From an uncultured Erysipelotrichaceae bacterium (GTDB lineage Bacteria > Bacillota_I > Bacilli_A > Erysipelotrichales > Erysipelotrichaceae), in contig CATJXY010000050.1 in NCBI GenBank assembly GCA_949744505.1, positions 27,261 to 91,260 on the forward strand: 64,000 nucleotides of DNA, read 5' to 3'. The translations under genes and the position numbers were made by a program. Position 1 is the stretch's first letter. Each line of letters starts with the position of its first letter. The notes beneath the pieces are model-generated. The model saw only the letters and a program-made list of their open reading frames with translations. It searched no databases and was not told the DNA's origin. Shown here one piece after another: positions 17,549 to 25,236 of this stretch.

Positions 17549-19975
17549 CTATGGCTCTCGAATTATCCATAATGCAGGACGAACTGCTCGAAAAGCATAT
17601 CTAAAACTTTCTCCCCAATAATCGATTTGACCATCTTTATCAACATCTATTGCATATTCTTGATCATAACCAGGTGTTCGTAACCACCAATCACAATATA
17701 AATCGTCACTTATCCTCAATTCATTACAATATGGGGTAGCTTTACATTTTCTTGATGAAATTGAATCAAAATATTGTCGCACTTCTGTTTCGCTGAGCAA
17801 AAATATTTTATCATAAGTTGCATTACCCGGATCAGTCTCATATTTTGGATTTTTATCATTATAAACTAATGTTAATGCTATTTTTTTCTGTTCTTCTTCA
17901 GAAAATGCAGTATCCAAAAATGTTTTGTTTAACCATGTACGAAGATTACACTGCTCCCATGTACTTTCTTTTAAAGCGTATTCTTTGTAATCCAGTGCAT
18001 ATTTACTAATAATTAACAATTTCCCATCTCGTTCATCTAACACAATCCATTCAATATCTTCTTTATCAGCATATCGATAACCATCTTGCTCATAAGAACC
18101 AAAATAAATACACTCTCCTACTTTTGCAACCTTGAACTTTTCAATTTTATACTCTTCAAAAACTTGCTTTGCTTTTTCCGCACTATCGCGATAATTCCCT
18201 AAAGCGATAAGTTCTTCATATCCAGTCACAATATTATTTCCTTCACTTATCATAGCAACGGCTTTATTATATCTGTCATTCTTGATTATTTCATTCAATC
18301 CCAATGAAGATATAATCATTACTACTATAAATATCGTACAAATGAAAATGATTTTTTTCTTTCGTTTTAAAGCAACCTGTGCTTTTTCAGCTTTAAGTTG
18401 TTCTTCAATTTTTAATTCCTCAATACGGTTCTTACAAATAGTAATTCCATCCTCAGAATCTTTCCACTCTGAAATAGACGAGTAGATTTCAATTGCGCCT
18501 TCTAATGAAGCAATTGTATCCTTTTCTTGGTTTTCTATTGCCAATGAATAAAGTGCATCTTTTCGAATGATTTCAGCTTTTTCAAGACATTCTTTCATTT
18601 TTATATTTGCATCTTCAAAATCGTTGATACTTTTAAAGATTTCAGCAAGTGTTTTAAAATCTTCTTCTGTGGTGGCAGATTGCATTTGCTTTGTAGCATC
18701 TTTATAAATTTTTATTTGACGAGTTTTTTCATTACGATCATTAATATATTCTATATACCTATCTAATTTCTTTTTGAATTGTTCATCACCAAAACGAATT
18801 GCTTTAAGATAATTTTTTTTATTATCAAAAGGCCTATCTAGATTTTTTAAATCATCAATTTTTCGACATTTCATTTCTATCATTAATTTATAAAGATAGA
18901 CCTGAGCATTTTCCGGATCTCGATCTAGTATCTTTTCACAATATTCATTAGCCTCTTTCCACTCTTCATACTCTAAAAAGATTTCGATCCTCTTCATCAG
19001 TGCCTCCACTGATATATTACTGTCCTCTACTACTGTCGTTGATTGTACTACCTTGACTTCCTTACCTTCCTCTTTCTCTTCACTCGCTATCTTCTTGATC
19101 CCTCTTACCAAATCTTGCATGAATCCTAACTTGCTCATGTCTTGTGCTTGTAAATGCGAGAACTCCTCAGGCAAATCATATGGATCCATCTCACTATATG
19201 CAGGGATCAATACTTTCTTCTCCCCTTGCTTAATTAACTCTAAGTATCGGCTCCATTCATTCTTTACCCATACTGAATTTAAGTATTCTGCTTTTGTTCC
19301 GATGACGACCATTACTTTTGATGTATGCAATGCTGAAAAGATACAGGATTCATAGTTCTCTCCTAACTTATTTTCTAAGCTGATCCGTGAGAAAAATACT
19401 TTATACCCTTCTTCTTTTAACTCATGATACAGCTCATTTGCCAAGACCGAATCTCTTGTCCTTTTTCCTTCTTTATCTGTCTCTTTATAACAGATAAACA
19501 CATCATACGGTTCTTCTTTTTGCGATAAGCTCCATATCTGTCTTCTGATTTCTTCTATCTCTTTCCCTGATTCTTCATACAGCTCTTTGGATCTCTCATC
19601 TGCTTTTTCTATTGCCTTTTGATAATCATGATCTTCCAAGAGCGATTCTGCTTGCAATCGGTGGATTGTCGGTATCCTTCTTTTTGTATCCGGATCTTCT
19701 ACATATTCTACTCCATATCGACATAAGACAAGTGACCAATAGATTTCTGCATCTTCTGTATCTTCACTCAAGATCTGTTCATACAGATTCATGGCTCGAT
19801 CATATTCATGATGTCTAAAAAAGTGATTCGCTCGATCAAGTAGATTTGTTTTTCTTTCATTATCATTTAATTTAGGAAGAGTTTGCTTTGTTCCGCAACT
19901 GTCACAAACTCCGATTGTTTCTCCTTCTTTGAATTCCAATTTCCCACCACATATTTTGCATTTAAATGATGACAT
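17549..19975 (-). CDS. TIR-domain membrane protein with zinc ribbon, TPR-like helices and DUF6273-like C-terminal domain
   Basis: 808 aa from the ATG at 19975 (GGGAG eight bases before; GTG at 19984 is less likely). A zinc ribbon uses C6, C9, C24 and C27. Helical TPR-like repeats span about 45-150, and a TIR domain about 156-290 (YDVFICYKETD; YESCIFSALHTSKVMVVI; EYLNSVWVKNEW). E209 in YESCIF aligns by eye with the catalytic Glu of SARM1-type NADases. More TPR-like helices run 325-530, then KRKKK and a membrane helix at about 542-560. The C-terminal 190 residues have DWWLRTPG and FRAVRPALWI, as in DUF6273 lectin-like folds. Positive charges put the N-terminus inside and the C-terminus outside. 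This is receptor-like architecture; function is unproven. Confidence 0.75.
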   Translation of the reverse strand: MSSFKCKICGGKLEFKEGETIGVCDSCGTKQTLPKLNDNERKTNLLDRANHFFRHHEYDRAMNLYEQILSEDTEDAEIYWSLVLCRYGVEYVEDPDTKRRIPTIHRLQAESLLEDHDYQKAIEKADERSKELYEESGKEIEEIRRQIWSLSQKEEPYDVFICYKETDKEGKRTRDSVLANELYHELKEEGYKVFFSRISLENKLGENYESCIFSALHTSKVMVVIGTKAEYLNSVWVKNEWSRYLELIKQGEKKVLIPAYSEMDPYDLPEEFSHLQAQDMSKLGFMQDLVRGIKKIASEEKEEGKEVKVVQSTTVVEDSNISVEALMKRIEIFLEYEEWKEANEYCEKILDRDPENAQVYLYKLMIEMKCRKIDDLKNLDRPFDNKKNYLKAIRFGDEQFKKKLDRYIEYINDRNEKTRQIKIYKDATKQMQSATTEEDFKTLAEIFKSINDFEDANIKMKECLEKAEIIRKDALYSLAIENQEKDTIASLEGAIEIYSSISEWKDSEDGITICKNRIEELKIEEQLKAEKAQVALKRKKKIIFICTIFIVVMIISSLGLNEIIKNDRYNKAVAMISEGNNIVTGYEELIALGNYRDSAEKAKQVFEEYKIEKFKVAKVGECIYFGSYEQDGYRYADKEDIEWIVLDERDGKLLIISKYALDYKEYALKESTWEQCNLRTWLNKTFLDTAFSEEEQKKIALTLVYNDKNPKYETDPGNATYDKIFLLSETEVRQYFDSISSRKCKATPYCNELRISDDLYCDWWLRTPGYDQEYAIDVDKDGQIDYWGESFRYAFRAVRPALWIIREP

Positions 19976-20058
19976 TATTTCCACTCCCTTTTTGATACAA
20001 ATTAAAAATCAAAAGATTCAGACTCATTAAAAAACATTAAATTATTAAATAACTACAT

Positions 20059-20087
20059 AGAGAGGACTCAATGAGAAAGCCCTCTCT
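20059..20087. repeat. Inverted repeat between the EF-G-like and TIR genes
   Basis: AGAGAGG (20059-20065) pairs with CCTCTCT (20081-20087). It lies after the EF-G-like stop and may end that transcript, but the T-run follows on the plus strand only, so the function is uncertain. Confidence 0.4.
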
Positions 20088-20133
20088 TATTTTTTAGCTA
20101 TCAATTCTAATTATAAAACTATCTGTTAGACAA

Positions 20134-22203
20134 TTAGTCTTCTTCCTCTTCTTTCACAGCCTCTTTGATTACCTTATCAGCAACATGTCCCGGTGCTTGT
20201 TCATAACGATCAAATTCAATAATGAATTGACCTCTTCCCTGTGTCATTGAGCGAAGTTCAGTAGCATATTTCTGCATTTCAGCCATTGGAACTTCCGCAG
20301 AAATCTTTTGTTCATTCTCATGAAGATCCATGCCCATGATAATACCACGTCGCTTATTGAAATCACCGATAATCGTTCCTGTATACTCTTCCGGAATCAC
20401 TACTTCAACCTTTCCGATTGGCTCTAATAATACCGGAGATGCTTTTGGCATTGCTGCTTTATAAGCTAAACGAGCAGCTGCTTTAAATGCGATTTCTTTA
20501 GAATCAACCGGATGGTATGATCCATCATAAAGTGTTGCTTTGACGCCAACAACTTTATATCCGGCCAATACACCTTTTTCCATGCATTCTCTTAATCCTG
20601 CTTCAACAGCCGGGAAGAAATTTCTTGGTACTGCACCACCGAATACATCTTCTTCAAAAATCATTTCTTCTGTTTCCGCCGGTTCAAATCTTACCCATAC
20701 ATCTCCAAACTGCCCGGCACCACCGGTTTGTTTTTTATGACGTCCTTGTGCCTCAACAGTCTTTTTGATCGTTTCACGATACTGAACTTTCGGAACAGTT
20801 GTCGTAACTTCAACTTTATATTTTGCTTTCAACTTGTTCAAGGTAACATCGATATGTTGATCTCCCAATCCATAAAGAACGCTTTCTCTTGTTTCGGTAT
20901 TTTTGATTAATTTTAATGTATAATCTTCTTCAAGGATTTTTTGTAGACCAAAACTCATCTTATCTTCGTCATTTTTACTCTTCGGCCAAATCGCAACACC
21001 TAACATTGGACGTGGATAAGCAATTTCTTCATAATGAACCGGTTTTACCTTAGTGGCTAAAGTATCATTGGTTTCTGTATATTGGAGTTTTACAATTGCA
21101 CCAATATCTCCGGTAAACAGTTTTCCAACCGCTTCCTGATATTTTCCTTTAACGATATAAACTTGATTGATTTTTTCAGGTTTATCTTCACGAACATTAA
21201 TTACCTGAGAATCAGAAGTCAACACCCCAGTCATAACTTTCAAATATGAAATCTTTCCGACAAATGGGTCAACGATGGTTTTAAACACTTGTGCTGAAAA
21301 TTCTTCTTTTTCATTTGTCTCCAATAACACAGGCTCATTATTCGCATCTAACGCTTCAACAACACCTTTTTCACCATAACTCGGGAAGTATTCCGTTATC
21401 AAGTCCATTAGACGCTCAACACCTGTTTGTTGTACTGCACTTCCACAATATACAGGACGAATCTCACCATTTCTTACACCAATACGTAATCCTTTAGCCA
21501 TTTCTTTTTCATCAAATGGTTCACCACTGAAATATTTCTCCATAAGTTCATCATCTGTCATTGCAATTGCTTCAGCTATTTGATCATAATACATCGCAAC
21601 TTCATCTTTCATAGAATCAGGAACTTCTTTTGCAGTCGTACGATCATTATAATACCATGCTTTATTACGTAAAATATTTACTGACCCCACTACTTTTCTA
21701 CCTTCCATAATCGGTACTTCAAATGGAATTACAGATTTTCCGAATCGTTCATGAAGGCTTTCATAAGTTGACTGGAATACAGCGTTTTCATCATCCATTT
21801 TATTAATAAAGAAAATCGTCGGCATTTTTCTTTGTGTAACAAGTTTCCATGCTTTTTCTGTTGTTGGCTGAATCCCTTCTTTTGCATCAACGACAATCAA
21901 TGCATTATCTCCAACCGCAAATCCACTGACCATTTCTCCTTCAAAGTCAAGATATCCCGGAGTATCAATAAAATTAATTTTGCAATCTTTCCATTCTATC
22001 GGTTCAATTGCTGTATATACAGACATTCCACGTTTGATTTCTTCTGCATCGAAATCCAATGAACTATTTCCATCTACCGTTTTTCCCATTCGATCTGTAA
22101 CTTTAGTAAAATAAAGCATAGATTCTACAACACTTGTTTTACCTGCTTGGCTATGCCCTAACAATACGATATTTCTAACTTCACTTGCTAAATAGTCTCT
22201 CAT
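20134..22203 (-). CDS. EF-G-like translational GTPase (EF-G2/FusA2 type)
   Basis: 689 aa, EF-G length. G1 GHSQAGKTS (about residues 16-24), G2 region EIKRGMSV, G3 DTPGY and G4 NKMD are all present, followed by EF-G domains II to V (GGAGQFGDVWVRFEP in domain IV; YTGTIIGDFNKRRG in domain V). It belongs to the second EF-G-like family rather than canonical FusA, because RGMSV replaces RGITI and the G-domain insert is short. TetM-type ribosome protection is less likely. The role may be translocation or recycling under stress. It follows the ankyrin gene by nine bases, in one operon. The tail is acidic (KEEEED). Confidence 0.85.
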   Translation of the reverse strand: MRDYLASEVRNIVLLGHSQAGKTSVVESMLYFTKVTDRMGKTVDGNSSLDFDAEEIKRGMSVYTAIEPIEWKDCKINFIDTPGYLDFEGEMVSGFAVGDNALIVVDAKEGIQPTTEKAWKLVTQRKMPTIFFINKMDDENAVFQSTYESLHERFGKSVIPFEVPIMEGRKVVGSVNILRNKAWYYNDRTTAKEVPDSMKDEVAMYYDQIAEAIAMTDDELMEKYFSGEPFDEKEMAKGLRIGVRNGEIRPVYCGSAVQQTGVERLMDLITEYFPSYGEKGVVEALDANNEPVLLETNEKEEFSAQVFKTIVDPFVGKISYLKVMTGVLTSDSQVINVREDKPEKINQVYIVKGKYQEAVGKLFTGDIGAIVKLQYTETNDTLATKVKPVHYEEIAYPRPMLGVAIWPKSKNDEDKMSFGLQKILEEDYTLKLIKNTETRESVLYGLGDQHIDVTLNKLKAKYKVEVTTTVPKVQYRETIKKTVEAQGRHKKQTGGAGQFGDVWVRFEPAETEEMIFEEDVFGGAVPRNFFPAVEAGLRECMEKGVLAGYKVVGVKATLYDGSYHPVDSKEIAFKAAARLAYKAAMPKASPVLLEPIGKVEVVIPEEYTGTIIGDFNKRRGIIMGMDLHENEQKISAEVPMAEMQKYATELRSMTQGRGQFIIEFDRYEQAPGHVADKVIKEAVKEEEED

Positions 22204-22212
22204 AATATCACC

Positions 22213-22881
22213 CTACTTCAAAAGGTCCTTCAAGCCTTCAAAATTATACTGAATTACATAATGGATTGCTTTATTAGCATTATTATCTAAAATTTCTTTA
22301 TCAGCTCCATTTGAAAGAAGATATTCAATTAATTCTCTATGACCGCTGTATGCAGCTCTCATCAGTGCTGTACACCCTTCATTATCTTGGGCATTGACAT
22401 CCGCACCTGCTTCTACCAAAAGCTTTACCACATCAGCCTTATAAGCATTAACTGCTTCCATTAAAGCCGTCCTTCCTTTGCTATCTTTCATATTCAAATC
22501 CACTTTATTTTGAATTAAATATTCTACTACGTCACTTTGTCCTAAAAATGCAGCTCTCATCAATGCTGTCCTACCATTATTATCTTTTGCATTTACATTT
22601 GAGTTTGCTTCGACAAGCATCTTAACAATCTCCAAATGTCCTTTTTTTGCAGCTCCCATTAGGGCTGTTTTATTATTGAAATCTCGTGCTCTAACATCTG
22701 CGCCATTATCCAACAAAAATTGAACAATTTCTTTATGTCCTCTTTTACTGGCTCTCATCAATGCTGTTCTTTCATCACCATTGGCAATATTTACATCTGC
22801 CCCTCGGTTTACAGCCGAACATACCTTTGCGAAATCTCCGGCTGCCGCTGCATCGAAAAATTCTTTGTTTGTCTGGTTCAT
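22213..22881 (-). CDS. Ankyrin-repeat protein
   Basis: 222 aa made almost wholly of about six 33-residue ankyrin repeats, seen as repeated TALMRA or TALMGA followed by GH.EIV..LL..GADVN. No signal peptide or enzyme domain is present, so it is probably a cytoplasmic protein-binding scaffold. The strong site AAGGAGGAGG precedes the ATG. It heads an operon with the EF-G-like GTPase and lies downstream of a 33-codon ORF and terminator. The partner protein is unknown. Confidence 0.9.
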   Translation of the reverse strand: MNQTNKEFFDAAAAGDFAKVCSAVNRGADVNIANGDERTALMRASKRGHKEIVQFLLDNGADVRARDFNNKTALMGAAKKGHLEIVKMLVEANSNVNAKDNNGRTALMRAAFLGQSDVVEYLIQNKVDLNMKDSKGRTALMEAVNAYKADVVKLLVEAGADVNAQDNEGCTALMRAAYSGHRELIEYLLSNGADKEILDNNANKAIHYVIQYNFEGLKDLLK

Positions 22882-22913
22882 ATTTATGTCCTCCTCCTTG
22901 ACAATATAATGTT

Positions 22914-22945
22914 GAAAAAAAGATGGCGCACATTCGCTCCATCTT
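22914..22945 (-). terminator. Terminator after the 33-codon ORF, upstream of the ankyrin gene
   Basis: In the minus transcript AAGAUGG pairs with CCAUCUU around a 12-base loop with two extra G-C pairs, followed by UUUUU. The left arm begins inside the UAA stop of the small ORF. A ribosome paused at that stop would cover the arm, so this may be an attenuator for the operon beyond it. Confidence 0.75.
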
Positions 22946-23045
22946 AAAAATTCAACATATTTAACCCGAAAACGCAGTTCAAAGCTGGAACATCCCCACG
23001 AGATACCCCATTTTGGTTTGGGATTTGGATTACTCCTGCTTTCAT
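22944..23045 (-). CDS. 33-aa small ORF (possible leader peptide)
   Basis: The ATG at 23045 lies eight bases after AAAGGAG. The ORF reads MKAGVIQIPNQNGVSRGD at its start and NCVFGLNMLNF at its end, 33 residues, with a terminator beginning at its stop. It is not membrane-like and has one Cys. I do not recognise a family. The placement (promoter, small ORF, terminator, then ankyrin/EF-G-like operon) fits a leader peptide that controls read-through, but an independent signalling or regulatory peptide is equally open. Translation is inferred from the ribosome binding site only. Confidence 0.55.
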   Translation of the reverse strand: MKAGVIQIPNQNGVSRGDVPALNCVFGLNMLNF

Positions 23046-23061
23046 TATACTCACTCCTTTG

Positions 23062-23087
23062 GGTTAACTTATATTATAATTTTAACC
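23062..23087 (-). promoter_or_regulatory. -10 element inside an inverted repeat (probable operator)
   Basis: GGTTAA (23062-23067) and TTAACC (23082-23087) flank a minus-strand TATAAT at 23078-23073. The arrangement suggests a repressor site over the promoter of the 33-codon ORF. The nearest -35-like TTGTCA is 22 bases from the -10, too far for an ordinary promoter. Confidence 0.5.
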
Positions 23088-23098
23088 TAACTGAAGAA

Positions 23099-23140
23099 AT
23101 TGACAAGTCCTTTTCGAAATAAAAAAGGAGAAAAGTCAAT
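23099..23140. repeat. Long composite hairpin upstream of the 33-codon ORF
   Basis: Outer arms ATTGAC (23099-23104) and GTCAAT (23135-23140), inner arms TCCTTTT (23108-23114) and AAAAGGA (23123-23129). On the plus strand eight Ts follow. It may be a terminator for antisense transcription or an operator. Confidence 0.55.
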
Positions 23141-23152
23141 TTTTTTTCGCCA

Positions 23153-23172
23153 AAATGAAAACGTTTTCATTT
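23153..23172. promoter_or_regulatory. Perfect 20-bp palindrome matching a CcpA/LacI-family cre site
   Basis: The core TGAAAACGTTTTCA (23156-23169) fits the cre consensus TGWNANCGNTNWCA at every position and is extended by AAA and TTT to a 20-bp palindrome. It is three bases after the stop of the M15-like gene and about 75 bases upstream of the -10 element of the 33-codon ORF. Confidence 0.6.
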
Positions 23173-23174
23173 AT

Positions 23175-23837
23175 TTATACAAGCGGAACAGTTTGAAAAA
23201 TTTTCTCATATAATTTTATCCAAGTTTCTCGATCAGCTATTCCATTTTCCTTCAACGCGTTTCTCCGTTGAAATTTTTTAATAGAGTTTTCTAATTCTTG
23301 ATCAAAAACTCCGGTTATTTCATCAATTGGATATCCAATAAATTTCATAGCATCTTGTAAAACAGCCACATCCGTGAGTACCATTCCTTTTTTCACTTCA
23401 GAAAACGGAAGCAGATCTCCACTAGAAGGACGTGATTGATGAATATGAATAAATCTTGATATCAAAGCAAGTTGACTAACAAAATCAAATAATTCCGAAT
23501 TCTCAGCAGCTTTGGCAATATTATTCAAAGCGACAGGATTTAAAGAGATTCCGATATCTAATGCTGTTCCTAATTGATGATGCAAAAAACCATCTGCAAC
23601 TCTTTCCCATGACCTTGAAAATCCGGAATGAATTGGGATTTTTCTTTTAAAATGTGATGCAAAGCATTCATAATCTTTCAAAAACTTTTTTGATGTCCAT
23701 GCAAAATCATTACTTCTTCTTGTATTAAAATCTTGAACTGTCAGTTTTCTGTTCGTCGTATAAGGCATATCCATTGAATCTTCTAATTCAAAAGTTTCTG
23801 TTTTCTTTAATTCTTCATCAATTACAAGTAATTTCAT
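23175..23837 (-). CDS. M15-like peptidase with C-terminal peptidoglycan-binding domain
   Basis: 220 aa. H87-x-x-G90-x-A92-x-D94 (HHQLGTALD) and H131-I-H133 fit the zinc ligands of M15-type D,D- or L,D-carboxypeptidases (usual pattern HxxGxAxD and HxH). Residues 155-212 are a PG_binding_1 domain (VAVLQDAMKFIGYPID ... ETWIKLY). There is no signal peptide, which is odd for a wall enzyme; it may be an endolysin-like enzyme, a germination or lysis protein, or released by another route. It diverges from another peptidoglycan-binding protein. The ribosome binding site is GGGAGG. Confidence 0.65.
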   Translation of the reverse strand: MKLLVIDEELKKTETFELEDSMDMPYTTNRKLTVQDFNTRRSNDFAWTSKKFLKDYECFASHFKRKIPIHSGFSRSWERVADGFLHHQLGTALDIGISLNPVALNNIAKAAENSELFDFVSQLALISRFIHIHQSRPSSGDLLPFSEVKKGMVLTDVAVLQDAMKFIGYPIDEITGVFDQELENSIKKFQRRNALKENGIADRETWIKLYEKIFQTVPLV

Positions 23838-23947
23838 AATTTACCTCCCACTTTATTCTATGAAAGAAACCTTAAATTCTTTCAGGGCATCTACCCGATT
23901 CCAAAAATATTTCATCCATATACTACTCAAGTAAGGAGGGCTATATT

Positions 23948-24430
23948 ATGGCATATGTTATTAGAAGAGGATATACCGGAATTGCTGTGGCAAAATTACA
24001 AAATTATCTTAACAATCTTCGCTCTTTATATAGTTCTATCCCTGTTCTTTCTGAGGATGGAATATTTGGTGGTAGAACAGAGGAAGCAGTTCGTATTTTT
24101 CAACAGAATACCGGATTAACATCAGATGGTATCATCGGTACTTTAACTTGGGATAAAATTCTATCCAAATACAAAACAATCAGTAAACCAACTCCAAGTT
24201 TTCCGTCAAGATATCAATCCCCATTAGAATATGGTTCAAGCGGACTTGATGTTCAGAAAATGCAAGGTTATTTAAATCAATTAACAGCTCCGACTACCCC
24301 TGTTAAAGTTGATGGCCAATATGGAGCAGCAACACACGCTAAAGTTGTTTATTATCAAAAATTAAATAATTTGATCCAAGATGGGCGAATCGGATCAAAC
24401 ACATGGGATAGCATTATTGAGAGTCTTTAA
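23948..24430 (+). CDS. Double peptidoglycan-binding-domain protein
   Basis: 160 aa made of two PG_binding_1 domains: residues about 8-72 (AVAKLQNYLNN ... DGIFGGRTEEAVRIFQQ ... GIIGTLTW) and 94-158 (DVQKMQGYLNQ ... DGQYGAATHAKVVYYQK ... GRIGSNTW). There is no catalytic domain and no signal peptide. The site AAGGAGGGC precedes the start. It diverges from an M15-like protein that bears the same kind of domain, suggesting a shared wall- or spore-related job. Function is unproven. Confidence 0.8.
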   Translation: MAYVIRRGYTGIAVAKLQNYLNNLRSLYSSIPVLSEDGIFGGRTEEAVRIFQQNTGLTSDGIIGTLTWDKILSKYKTISKPTPSFPSRYQSPLEYGSSGLDVQKMQGYLNQLTAPTTPVKVDGQYGAATHAKVVYYQKLNNLIQDGRIGSNTWDSIIESL

Positions 24431-24476
24431 TAATCTTAAATAGAAAACGGATTAAAACACTCTGAATTCATTTACC

Positions 24477-24520
24477 AAAAAAAGGTTGACTTCTACATTA
24501 TATAGAAGTCAGCCTTTTTT
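24477..24520. terminator. Strong bidirectional terminator
   Basis: GGTTGACTTCTA and TAGAAGTCAGCC (one wobble) around CATTATA, flanked by A7 and T6. It serves the plus-strand peptidoglycan-binding gene and the minus-strand metallopeptidase-like gene. Confidence 0.85.
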
Positions 24521-24539
24521 AAGTACCATCCTTACTTAA

Positions 24540-25208
24540 TTATTTTAACAAAGCATGTATTTGTTTGTAGTTTGGCATATGGTTTTCTATAATTTGATAG
24601 AATCGCCCAGAATGATTTGGCACAATCAAATGCACATATTCATGAAGTAACACTGCATCGATGCACTCTATCGGATAATGCATTAGCATCACATTTAATA
24701 CGATCAATTTTTTAGCCGGTGTACACGATCCCCATCGGCTTTTCATTTTTTTGATTTGAAAATTTGGATAAGGTAAATGATAATCATCCAACATTTGATT
24801 CCATCGATTCTTTTTTTCATCAACAATTTGCATCATCATCCCTGCCAATTTTTTATAAAAAACTGCCTGAATTCGCTGATCCTGCATGGCTGTTACAGTA
24901 ATGAGTACACTATTTTCTTTAACCGAGCATGAATCTTTTATACCTTGGTTTATGATAAGAACATACTCTTTTCCAAGTATTTTCACAAAGTTTCCTTTTT
25001 TTGTTTTTTCTTCACGATTTTTAATTTTATTTTCAATCCATTTCTGCTTAGAGTAAATAAAGTCTTCTATCTGCTTATCGGAAATTCGATAGTTACATGT
25101 AATATACAAACACAAATCTTCATTAATGCGCATGTACATATTTTTAATAGCTTTTCGCTCAATAATTAACGGATATTTTTTTCCATTGATTTCAATTACT
25201 TTCATCAT
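24540..25208 (-). CDS. YgjP-like metallopeptidase (DUF45)
   Basis: 222 aa. LLHEYVHLIVPNHSGRFYQ near residues 188-206 has the HExxH zinc motif and the following NH of DUF45/YgjP proteins; KSRWGSCTPAKK (near 160) and NVMLMHYP are also family marks. These relate to SprT and WLM metallopeptidases. Cytoplasmic; the substrate is unknown. The start ATG lies right after the DegV terminator with no ribosome binding site and no promoter seen, so expression may be weak or leaderless. Confidence 0.8.
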   Translation of the reverse strand: MMKVIEINGKKYPLIIERKAIKNMYMRINEDLCLYITCNYRISDKQIEDFIYSKQKWIENKIKNREEKTKKGNFVKILGKEYVLIINQGIKDSCSVKENSVLITVTAMQDQRIQAVFYKKLAGMMMQIVDEKKNRWNQMLDDYHLPYPNFQIKKMKSRWGSCTPAKKLIVLNVMLMHYPIECIDAVLLHEYVHLIVPNHSGRFYQIIENHMPNYKQIHALLK

Positions 25209-25216
25209 GACATAAA

Positions 25217-25236
25217 AAATCAGCTTACGCTGATTT
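25217..25236 (-). terminator. Terminator of degV
   Basis: AAATCAGC and GCTGATTT around GTAA (minus), then TTTAT. It ends the degV transcript before the YgjP-like gene. Confidence 0.7.

Noticed and set aside
20134..22203. Tetracycline resistance protein TetM/TetO
   Set aside because: Domain IV loop GGAGQFGDVW and the C-terminus follow EF-G-like proteins, not ribosome protection proteins.
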